From: Tanypteryx hageni
Taxonomy: Eukaryota > Arthropoda > Insecta > Odonata > Petaluridae
NCBI GenBank assembly: GCA_028673005.1
Contig: CM054116.1
Location: 72,615,315 to 72,679,314, forward strand
Direction: 5' to 3'
Length of the DNA stretch: 64,000 bases
Shown: in pieces, positions 22,725 to 31,377 of the stretch
Numbering within the stretch: position 1 is the stretch's first letter
How the letters are laid out: the number at the start of each line of letters is the position of its first letter
Translations under genes and position numbers: made by a program
Notes under the pieces: generated by a model
The model's input: only the letters and a program-made list of their open reading frames with translations
What the model was told of the DNA's origin: nothing
The model's database searches: none

Positions 22725-22880
22725 ACTCGTGGTTCATACCCTCCCGTGGTATATGTATTTCTGAGTTGCCTTTCCAAGGTGGCTTTAGTCAACGTCGTAA
22801 TGTAAAATAAAAAGGGGTTGTACAGGCACCTCACCCGTGTTTTAAAACATGCTAATCAATGATAAAAATAAGAAATCAAA

Positions 22881-24757
22881 TCATTTCCGCCGCTTTTTAG
22901 GATGGACCCAATCCTCTTCACCTGTGAATGCCAATGCCCTTTTGTACTTATCCCAGACCAACACTTTGTATTTCGCGAGATCGCGAAGAAAGTCATTTGT
23001 TTTGTTTTCTAATGTTGCTTTGTATGGATTCTTGGCCTCCTCCCTAATCGGTTTTATTTTTAACATTTCGTGGTAGTCTATATCCCGACCCCATGTCCTG
23101 CTTATGCGCTTTAAAATTTTTCTCTCCGCGATCTCTAGTATTTTCATAGCATAATAAGTCCGGTCCATACTGGTGCCGCGTACGTAAGTGTCGGTCTGAT
23201 TGTTGTTTTATATATGTGTGTTTTTAATTCCCTGGACACGTCAGTTGAATTAAAAATTGGGAAGAGTCTGGCTCTTTTCCCTGCTGCTGTTAAATTGATC
23301 CTTTTAACATGGTCGTCAAACCGTGGTTTCTTGTCCATAGTTACACCTAAATATTTAATGTTTTTCGCCCAGGGAATTTCAACACCTTCAATTGATAATT
23401 TCCTCTGCGTATTGGCATCCTTTTTGTCGAAGAGGATTGCTTGTGTCTTTTGAGGGTTTATCTCGATTCTCCACTGTTTATAGTATTTGATGAGTTTGTC
23501 TGTTAGTTTCTTTGCATATCGGACAGCCATTTCCGGCTGGAAGCTTCGTGTTACTATGGCGCAATCGTCCGCGTAGAGAGCAATGGTGGAGTTCCAGCCC
23601 CCCTCATTCGTCGGAATATCACCGGTATATATTGTGAATAGTATAGGTCCTAGGACACTCCCTTCTGTATTTTTCGTTGTACTTACGGCACCATTCCATT
23701 TTACTGTGATGGCCTGTCTCTAATGTAATATTTAACTAATTTAACCTGCCACAAGGGAAATCTTGCTGTCAGTAGTTTCTGCAGTAGACCTAGGTGCCAT
23801 ACTTTGTCGAATGCTTTGCTTATATCAAAAGCTACTCCAACAGAAACGTTGTTCCTGTTGAAGGCGTCAGTAATAAAATCAACAACTCTCTGCAGCTGGT
23901 GCGTTGTGGAGTGTCCTGTCATAAACCCGAACTGATTCTGGGGGAACACACCATGCCCTTCCGCGTGTGTCAGTATGTGAGGATATATTATTTTTTCGCA
24001 CACCTTTCCCAGGCAGGAGAGGAGGGATATGGGTCTAAAGTCAGTGGCTTTCAGTACCCTCCATCCTACCTTGGGAATGCATATAATGTCTGCGTACTTC
24101 CAGCCGGTCGGATAATGCCCTATCCTTACCACAACGTTGAGAATCGAGATAAGGTGCTCTCCCGCAGAGATTGGCAGTCGTTTTATCAGTTCATATGGGA
24201 TTTCATCCTTCCCTGTTGCTTTGCCTTTTGGTAATCTATTAATTACTTCTGCCAATTCTCTGATGGATAACACCGGGGTGGCTTGCTCCTCATCATGTCG
24301 TTCCCTTAGCATGGACTCTATTTCTTCCATTTTAATGTCTGGCGTATATTTCGTCATTGCATTGGGCATGAAAATCTTTGTCTGCAGGCGTGGTGAGTTT
24401 TCCTCCTGGACTTTCCACCGGGGGGTCACTCCTAGCAGAATTGGTTAGGGAACGCACATATTTCCAAATTGTGTTGTTTTCTACGCTAAGGTCTGCCAGT
24501 CAGATCGACCATCTATATTTTCTTAGGCGCCTCAGCTGATCTCTAATTTCTCTGTTGAGTTCCCGGAGATCCCTTTTCTTGTAGCCAGGAACAGCCCAAT
24601 CTTCATTTGGTAACAGGTGCGTCTCTTGTATTAGAATGATTTTAACTGAGTGTTTGCTAAGGAACTCAATGAGTTCCGGCGTTTTACTTCTTACGGCCCC
24701 ATTAGCATTCCAATGGGCCATGATGATCGTAGTGGTTTTTAAGACCCTAGCGTCCAT
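22881..24757 (-). pseudogene. Jockey-like ORF2: endonuclease and reverse transcriptase, broken
   Basis: ORF2 would encode an APE-type endonuclease and RT. The N-terminus (from 24757) retains the first endonuclease motifs, AHWNANGAVRSK and ILIQETHL. After WAVPGYKK, near 24575, it jumps straight to RELNREIRDQLRRLRKY, normally found between endonuclease and RT. The endonuclease centre and its SDH motif are therefore deleted. RT motifs follow: RLPKGKATGKDEIP, TDFRPISLLSCLGK, QFGFMTGHSTTHQL, AFDISKAFDKVWH, EGSVLGPILFTIYTGDIP and the catalytic YADD (TIALYADDCAIV, near 23570). C-terminal blocks include KYLGVTMDKK and RPTLTYAAPVW. A stop near 24500 and frame changes near 23700 and 23150 break the frame. 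It is non-functional alone. Confidence 0.9.
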
Positions 24758-26096
24758 TTCCGTTTTGCGCGGTTATGGCGGCCACTAGGATCTGTATAAG
24801 GGTCACAATGGCCGTCATTTGCTGTTGGATGGTAGCAGTGAATTGGGCCATAGTCGCTACTAGGGTTTTAATATCTGAGTCATTGTTTAAGCAATTATCT
24901 TCCCTTTTGGGCTGTTCCTTGGTCTCCTTTTTGTGTAGCGGCGGAAATTCTTTTACCTCGATCCCTTTGTCCGTCATTTCTGGGATGGTCCAGACTGATG
25001 GCGGTGGTGAGGGGACCCGGGTCGGTTTGTGCGTTTTGTCTGCTTTATTTTCCTTCGTTTTTAACGCTTCCTCGTGCTTCATGTATACTGGGCACCTACG
25101 GGAGAAGGAGACATGCTCCCCGCCGCAGTTACAACATTTGGCCTTTGTCTTAGTTTTATCATTAGGGCAGTTTTTGCCTTCGTGGACCCCAGCGCACCTA
25201 TAGCATCTGGGAGTTGCTGTGCAGTTCTGGGACCCGTGTCCATATCTGTTGCACCTAAAGTACATCTGCGGCCTTTGGTACTTATAAGATTCAATGATTA
25301 CTCTATGGCTGCATATTTTATTTATGCCGGCCATGGAGGTGATTCTAAAATTCTCATTTTTCTCTAGGGTCGCTACATAGAGGTCCTTCCTCGTAGGTGC
25401 CAGTACTCTTACAGCAACGCACGAAATACCTAGCTCGTTGAGCTCTTCTTTAATGAACCCCAGGTCCATCCCCTCATTCAGCCCTTTTATGAGATACCTG
25501 ACGGTAATATTTGTTTTTCCCGCCCAGGTATGCATCTGGGCGCCAGCCTCCATTAAATACTGTTTGACATTATTATATTCGTCCATGGTGGTCAGCTGTA
25601 GCCTTGACTCGTCCTTAGTCTTAGTGACCGTAAAATAGTTGTTCCCAGTTTTCTGTCTTATAGTCTTTACGAATGCTGCGTTATTGATTATTTCATAAAT
25701 AACAATTGCCGGAGGTCTCTTTTCCTGGTTGTTTTTCCTTGGGATGTCTCCCGGAACGTCTATTAACGGATCAAATCTATTTATGGTTTCGGTTTCTGTG
25801 GGCTTGAAGACCAACGGCTGGTATCTTTTTCTTTTCTTGGCCCTCTCCACCGTTGTGAAGATGGCTGCGTCGTCATTATTAAGATCGGTGACGGGTTCAA
25901 GGTCTACTACCTCACTGACATTTGCTAGCGCCGCGTCATTTGGATCTTTTTGTTCCTTCGTCTGGACTCCTTCAGATTCTCTTTGGAAGAGAACTGATCG
26001 TATGTTCGACGGGATCGGTATTCTCCTCGGTTGTGTCGAGGTGCCTGCTTCGCTCGTTTGAGCTGAGTCCTTTTTAGGGGGCGGTGAGCGGATCAT
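24747..26096 (-). CDS. Jockey-like ORF1 (gag-like nucleic-acid-binding protein)
   Basis: A 449-codon open frame on the minus strand encodes the LINE ORF1 protein, which in this group binds element RNA into a ribonucleoprotein. The N-terminal third is charged and low-complexity. A middle region (about residues 130-260) fits the RRM/PRE-like gag core, including VRYLIKGLNEGMDLGFIKEEL. A run of zinc knuckles follows from about residue 280: MYFRCNRYGHGSQNC, PRCYRCAGVHEGKNC and AKCCNCGGEHVSFSRRC. In the first knuckle the usual Cys-x2-Cys reads FRCNRYGH, with Tyr where the second Cys is expected, so that knuckle is probably impaired. The C-terminus is Thr/Gln-rich. The frame is intact although its partner ORF2 is broken. 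The ATG at 26096 follows a ~185-base 5' UTR. Confidence 0.9.
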   Translation of the reverse strand: MIRSPPPKKDSAQTSEAGTSTQPRRIPIPSNIRSVLFQRESEGVQTKEQKDPNDAALANVSEVVDLEPVTDLNNDDAAIFTTVERAKKRKRYQPLVFKPTETETINRFDPLIDVPGDIPRKNNQEKRPPAIVIYEIINNAAFVKTIRQKTGNNYFTVTKTKDESRLQLTTMDEYNNVKQYLMEAGAQMHTWAGKTNITVRYLIKGLNEGMDLGFIKEELNELGISCVAVRVLAPTRKDLYVATLEKNENFRITSMAGINKICSHRVIIESYKYQRPQMYFRCNRYGHGSQNCTATPRCYRCAGVHEGKNCPNDKTKTKAKCCNCGGEHVSFSRRCPVYMKHEEALKTKENKADKTHKPTRVPSPPPSVWTIPEMTDKGIEVKEFPPLHKKETKEQPKREDNCLNNDSDIKTLVATMAQFTATIQQQMTAIVTLIQILVAAITAQNGNGR

Positions 26097-26361
26097 TCTG
26101 GGGGGTGTTAGTACCTACCACCTAGACGAGATAGTGAAGGACGAGCGGGTGAGAATGTGGGACAAGTTAGACACCCCCCGTGGAAGAAGTGGTGCCGACC
26201 GTGCAGTGGCGACCACCAGGGATTGACCCGCTCGCAGCAAGACGTGCCGCCAACTCCCGGATGGTACCTGGCCGTGTCCCGGGATGTTCGGGGCTGTGTG
26301 TGTGTATTTATACCCAGTTTGTGGGCAAGGGGGGGAAGGAGGAGAAGGGGACATAGATGAC

Positions 26362-28719
26362 CTAGGTGATGGGGGAAAAAAGGGGCGAGGTCAGTTTAAA
26401 AAGAACGCTATTTATTACCTCTAACTCATTATTCATCAGGGTGTGTCTGTGTTTATGGATGTATAGGCTTTCTGTCGCGTCAAGTTTGGTATTTGAGATT
26501 TGTTTAAGCAATTTGAGGCTATTTATGTCTAATGGATGGTTATATTAAAAAATGTGTTTCGTGACGGCAGATTTTTCAAAGCGTCCATGTCTGTAGTGCG
26601 CTAAATGTTCTTTGAATCTGATGGAGAGATTTATTTTCGTTTGGCCAATTTAAGACATGTCGCATGTAGGGCACAACACTTGATATATGCCAGATTTTTG
26701 TAATGTGTGTATTTTGTCTTTAGGATTCCCTAATAAAATTTTAATATTATTTGTATTGTGAAACGTTAGAATAATCTGCATTATGAAAGATTTTTGTTAG
26801 CCCTTTGGCTAGGGTTGGATGGAAGGGGAGTGAAACAATTTTTTCTTTCTATCTTCACTTAGGGCAATCGTAGTATTTGTCTTCTTGTCCAATGTTTTGG
26901 ATTGTTTATTAATAAAGTTTTCAATCAGTTCGTGTGTGTACCCGTTTTCCAGAGCCACGTTTTTAATATATTTGACTTCTTTGTCGAAACGTTTTTTATT
27001 TAGTGGTGTAGTCAATAGTCTGTGTACCATATGGTTGAAATCCGCGATCTTTTGTTTATAAGGGTGATGGAGTCATTCTTAATATAATTGTTGGTATGGG
27101 TCGGTTACCTATACACGTCAAATTTTAGTCGTCCATTATTATTAATGATCATGATGTCAAGAAATGGTAAGGACTTATTTTCTTCGAGGTGAAATTTATG
27201 GAGTTATGGAAAGAGTTAAGTTCTTGGATGAAGGTGTTAATGTTGTAGAGTTTTGTATCAAAAATGACAAAAATGTCATCAACGTACCTGCACCATGTGT
27301 TGGGAAAATATTTTAACGTATTTTTACTGTGATGTTCAAAAGAATAAAGAAAAATATTTGCTATAAGTGGTGAGAGAGGATTGCCCATTGATGTTCCATT
27401 AATTTGTTTGTAGAACTTATTGTTAAAAACGAAGTAATTCTGTTCCATGCATAAGTTTGTCAATGTGAGAATTTCTAGAATTTTGTTTTCCTCAACTTGT
27501 TCACTTAGTAGCCAGTCCTGGAGGTTTTCGAGCGCAACGTCAATGGGGGCACTGGGGAAGAGTTGTTCTACGTCAAATGACACCAGTATTTCATCTTTGT
27601 GTATTTTTTGTTTCTAATATGTTCCAATAAATTTTGGGTGTTTTTAACGCCGTATGTTTCTTCGATGCCTATAGATTTTAATTCCTTAGTGAGCCATTTG
27701 GCAATTTTATAAGACGGTGAGTTGATGGCCGAAACTATAGGTCTCATTTTGTTTCCTGGTTTATGTATTTTGGGAAGGCAATGAAGTCTTGGAATGGTGG
27801 GATTTACTATTTTCAGAGCGAACGCTAGTTTTTTGTCAAATGTGAGTTTGCAACGGTTATCATTGTCTTTGACTTGTGTCTTGAGTTTTTTAATGGGATT
27901 TTTGGAAATCTGGATTTAGGGGCCTGTTTCAATAGTACTTAATGTTCTTTCAAGGTAGTCCGCTTTGTTTAGAATGACTGTGGTGTTACCCTTATCAGAT
28001 TTGGTGTAGACGCAGTCATTCTTCTTTAAGTTTTGAATAATTTTATATTCTGTCCAATTTATCTGAGGGTTCTTATTTGGCAAATTGTTCATGTTCCGCT
28101 CAATGGCCATTTTACAAGCGGTTCTTATATATTGTTTAGTCGTGTCGTTACTATTCTTGATACCACGTTCTATATCAATAATCAGGTCTTCAATTGGGAG
28201 TTTTTTATATGGAAGACAATGTTTAAGGCCTTTCTTGAGCAATCTGATCTCGTCGTGGGTGAAGTGAACGTTGGAATTATTTTTAACGAAATTAATCATA
28301 TCCGGTGACACGGTGGGACTAAGCTTCTGAAGAGATTTTATTTTCGAATTTATGCCTCTGAGTTTGGTTTGAATTTTATGTTGATTAACCTCTTTCAAGT
28401 TTTGAAAATATTCATTAAAGAAATGATATTCAATGTTATTAAAAAAAATTGTGATTGCGAGGTGTAGGTTGTATGCTTGAATTTCTAGTTGACTACGTTT
28501 GGCGTATTTGGCACGAATTTCTAAATTGAGCCAATGGTGACGTGCTATTTCTATTGCTTTGGAAGCGTTAAGGTTATTAGGGGGACCGTTAATTTTGATA
28601 AATTTGGGGAATAAATGCAAAGTTTTGCACTTTTTGAGAAAGTGTATGTCAATAGATAAAGAGATGATTTTAAATTTTAAGGCATGTAATTTCTTGAGCT
28701 CTTTCGGCTGGAGAGCCAT
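26362..28719 (-). pseudogene. Penelope-like reverse transcriptase with GIY-YIG endonuclease, broken
   Basis: The frame starts at an ATG near 28719 (MALQPKELKKL) and ends at a TAG at 26362-26364, about 780 residues once. The N-terminal extension has the PLE signature TKSDKGNTTVILNKADYL (near 27960). RT blocks are VSFDVEQLFPSAP, INGTSMGNPLSPLIAN and the catalytic YVDD (CRYVDDIFVIF, near 27285). The thumb keeps KIADFNHMVHRLLTTPL. The C-terminus carries a GIY-YIG nuclease (SGIYQVLCPTCDMS, then IGQTKINLSIRFKEHLAHYR, near 26700-26590), but the YIG tyrosine codon is a stop. The tail reads ESLYIHKHRHTLMNNEL. Other damage includes a stop near 27916, frameshifts near 27600 and 27150, and a stop in the YRKPTHT motif. 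GIY-YIG fusion identifies the endonuclease-plus PLE class. Confidence 0.92.
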
Positions 28720-28726
28720 AATTAGT

Positions 28727-28948
28727 GAAGTAAAAGGGGAGCGAGCTACACTGGCAAATATATAAAATATAAGCGAAGGAAATTCTCCAAAGCCAGTCAA
28801 ACTGATAAAACCCGGTTAAAAGGCCAGAAAAAACATATAAACCCGGATAAAAACCTAATACCTATTTCGGTTACAAAGTAACCATCATCAGGGGCTAAAA
28901 AGGACTTGAAAGAGGGCGACTGAAACCAAATCAGTGGCACGCTCTCAA
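28727..28948 (-). repeat. Penelope 5' pLTR
   Basis: It is near-identical to the 3' pLTR at 22473-22724 and in the same orientation. On the minus strand it runs from gtgccactgatttggtttca through the hammerhead motif to the start of the reading frame, so the ribozyme sits in the 5' leader of the transcript. Confidence 0.87.
28852..28896 (-). ncRNA. Hammerhead ribozyme motif, nearly intact
   Basis: On the minus strand: agccc, CTGATGA, GGTTAC-TTT-GTAACC, GAAA, tag/gta, then ATT and aggtt. All invariant core positions are present. Helix III has one G-G mismatch (tag opposite gta) and helix I one mismatch next to the cleavage site, so activity would be reduced. Confidence 0.75.
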
Positions 28949-29391
28949 CACATTTTTTAATATAACCATCCATTAGACATAAATAGCCTCAAATTGCTTA
29001 AACAAATCTCAAATATCAAACTTGACGCGACAGAAAGCCTATACATCCATAAACACAGACACACCCTGATGAATAATGAGTTAGGGGTAATAAATAGCGT
29101 TCTTTTTAAACTGACCTCGCCCCTTTTTTCCCCCATCACCTAGGTCATCTATGTCCCCTTTTCCTCCTTCCCCCCCTTGCCCACCAACTGGGTATAAATA
29201 CACACACACAGCCCCGAACATCCACTTGAAAGCGTGCCGCTGACTTGGTTCCAGTCGCCCTCTCTCAAGTTCTTTTTAGCCCCTGATGATGGTTACTTTG
29301 TAACCGAAATACGTATTGGGTTTTTATCCGGCTTTTTAACCGGGTTTTATCCGTTTGATTGGCTTTGGAGAATTTCCATCGCTTATATTTC
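28949..29391 (+). mobile_element. Inverted, 5'-truncated Penelope piece
   Basis: The plus strand begins inside the last ~60 codons of the Penelope frame (readable as SNIKLDATESLYIHKHRHTL and following, up to the stop near 29142-29144). It then continues through the 3' UTR (ggtataaatacacacacaca) and the complete 3' pLTR to 29391. The UTR is uninterrupted at the site where the main copy was hit by the Jockey-like LINE. It is joined head-to-head with the 5' pLTR of the main copy at about 28948. Confidence 0.87.
29278..29323 (+). ncRNA. Hammerhead ribozyme, complete core
   Basis: The order is agccc, CTGATGA, a stem GGTTAC/GTAACC closed by TTT, GAAA, then tacgta and TT, then gggtt. Helix I pairs agccc with gggtt (one G-U). 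Helix II has six base pairs. Helix III is a 3-bp palindrome (tac/gta) with no loop, and the predicted scissile bond follows ATT. Hammerheads with tiny helix III are established in Penelope-like elements, where they may work as dimers. This is the only copy in the window with every core position intact. Confidence 0.83.
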
Positions 29392-29402
29392 ATTAAGTTT
29401 GA

Positions 29403-31339
29403 CATTGCGCGAAGAGAATAACACAATTCTTTTGTCTATTTGAAGACTTAATAGACGCTAATTTATCGGAGGCATCAATGAGGTTCGCCTTGGCAACACC
29501 CGGAAAGATTACGAAAAAGCCATAAAATTTCGAAAAGAAATGCGTGTTTCTGACAGATTCTTCCGTGTAACATCTAAACATCACAATAATAAGATATTTT
29601 ATAGTTATAACCGTCGAATAAAACAAAAAATGGAGAAATTCGGTCCATATTTACATATTTTAATGAATGAAGGAAATAAACCTTGCACCTTGAAACATCG
29701 AAAATCCCGTGTAAACTTATGGGAAAATATAATTGACTTCCGGATTCGAATCCGGGATTTTTGATTTTTCTAGGGGGTTTAACGACTGTGAAAGTTTCAG
29801 CTCTTAATGCCCAAAAATACCGGGACAGACTGACACTTGAGAATTATTATATAAGGATAATCATTTCTGCAGTTCAATCGTGATATACTTATCATACGTA
29901 CTTGTTGTAATTAGTAAAGCCTAGTAAAACAGTATTTTTTAAAATACTATTGGTTCATTTTGAGCAATATAACCGTCATAAAGATATATAAATACAAAAT
30001 GAAGTTAATACAAAAAATTATTGTGATTATAATATAGGTTTATTATTTTATTAATATAATTATATTTTCAGATCGCTCTATCCGAATGTAACGTTTTAAC
30101 CTTGTATGTAAGGCAGAATCGACTTAAATTATCCATTAGCTGTTTCTGAGATTTCACGTAGACATTTATTCATCATTGAATTATTACATCAAAGGAAAAC
30201 ATCCGACTGTTAATGGCCCGTAAACAAACTTTGAAATGTATCTGGCCAATATCGCAATAGTTAATTGGTGACTTTTAATTTTAAGCTCTGTGAAAGAAAA
30301 AAAAAGCAACTTTTCAAACTTTTTAAGTTTTGATAACGAATTCAAATACCCTTATAAATGCAGTCATTCGAAAGAATGCTTAGTAAATAAAAATAGAAGG
30401 AACTTTTTTCCTTTCCGTTTGAAAAAAAGAAAAATCAAATCAGAAAAAAATGAGCGGTCGGTTGATATTAAAGCAGATCAAACTAACAAAAATCCAATTC
30501 TTCATTTTAATTTTCATATTGTGGTATGATTTAACGAGGAATTTATTCATCAGTCCAAAACATAATAAAACGAATTACATTTGCGGTCACTCCGCGTTTT
30601 ATTTTATAATGAAATAAATTTCCTAATGTAATCAAGCCATAGTGAATAAGTGGATTTCATAATCTTTTCACAATATTTTATTCAGATAAAACACTGGACA
30701 CTATTGACCCTTGTTCATCTAGGACAACAACTGATATGTGAAGAGGTGGCGTCTGTTTACCTGCCCTTTAACGGGCTAATTAAATTCCGGTAAACACCCT
30801 TGTTTTCTCTCGCACCATGCTACGGAGAACTCTCTTCTTCCAGGCATCCATACTCCCTCTGATCTGCCAATTAGTATGCTGCGTTTTAATAGAGTAAACC
30901 ATCCATTCCCATCCCTTTAATCGATTGGATTTTTACTTGGTAACTTGCAAAATGCAAAATTATCTTCTAGACACAAATGATTCATGCGAATTTCTTGAAA
31001 ATCATAGAGAAATAATGCATACAATATGTCGAAAAAGTCTGTACCTTGAAGTACGCCATTTATATGAGAAAAGATAAAAAGAGCTTCTAAGTCTAATTGG
31101 AGGTCGCAAAGACATAATGCTTTTGTTTTATATTTCAATTTTATGTACAAATATATATTTAGAATAAAATTAATTATTGCGCTAATAAAATAGATTTAAT
31201 ATTTTGAAATTAATACTAAATTTTATATTTATTGGGAGATGGATAAGGTTTAGGTCACTATATGGTCGGATGTCTTAAGAGGGGATTTTTATGATCAGCT
31301 GACCTAAGCCTGAACAATAATTTCGTCACAGAACTTTAG
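29403..31339. other. AT-rich DNA, no gene seen
   Basis: The frames at 29540-29764 and 30290-30529 lack domains. A perfect 16-bp palindrome ccggattcgaatccgg lies at 29740-29755 with no other tRNA features around it. Confidence 0.45.
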
Positions 31340-31377
31340 GTAGGTATTTAAGTTACAAAATAACCACCGTCATGGTA
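31340..31377 (-). repeat. Degenerate Penelope pLTR/hammerhead remnant
   Basis: The minus strand reads catgacggtggttattttgt, then aacttaaatacc, which lines up with the ctgatgatggttactttgtaaccgaaatac region of the Penelope ends but with the CUGAUGA and GAAA elements both damaged. It is a probable fossil. Confidence 0.35.

Larger units (their letters stand above)
22725..26281 (-). mobile_element. Jockey-like LINE nested in the Penelope 3' UTR
   Basis: The 8-mer GGATGTTC (GAACATCC on the element's strand) flanks it at 22717-22724 and 26282-26289. The uninterrupted version is present in the plus-strand Penelope piece near 29216-29223, which reads straight from gaacatcc into acttga. The element runs minus-strand: 5' UTR (26281-26097), gag-like ORF1 (26096-24747) and ORF2 (24757-22881), then a ~150-bp 3' UTR. 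No clear poly(A) tail is seen at 22725. ORF1 and ORF2 overlap by 11 bases, a common arrangement in Jockey-group elements. At 3557 bp it is short because part of ORF2 is deleted. Confidence 0.88.
22473..29391 (-). mobile_element. Composite Penelope-like element insertion with 11-bp TSD
   Basis: The exact 11-mer ATTAAGTTTGA lies at 22462-22472 and 29392-29402, outside both ends. Inside, reading from the right on the minus strand, are a 5' pLTR (28948-28727), a decayed RT plus GIY-YIG reading frame (28719-26362), a 3' UTR, a nested Jockey-like LINE (26281-22725) and a 3' pLTR (22724-22473). To the right of the 5' pLTR is a plus-strand, 5'-truncated Penelope piece (28949-29391), so both outer edges are pLTR 3' ends facing outward. 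PLE insertions are known to carry terminal pLTRs and inverted partial copies, which matches this layout. The single TSD around the whole indicates one insertion event later interrupted by the LINE. Confidence 0.87.

Noticed and set aside
23794..24448. Plus-strand frames of 146 and 103 codons
   Set aside because: They are shadows of the Jockey-like RT on the minus strand.
24775..26061. Plus-strand frames of 66-142 codons
   Set aside because: They are shadows of the Jockey-like gag ORF1.
26366..26548. Near-identical 60-residue frames here (plus) and at 28957-29139 (minus)
   Set aside because: The identity is real but comes from antisense translation of the Penelope C-terminus present in both inverted copies, not from a conserved small gene.
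29740..29755. Perfect palindrome ccggattcgaatccgg resembling a tRNA T-arm
   Set aside because: No A box, acceptor pairing or terminator nearby; a short palindrome alone is not a tRNA.
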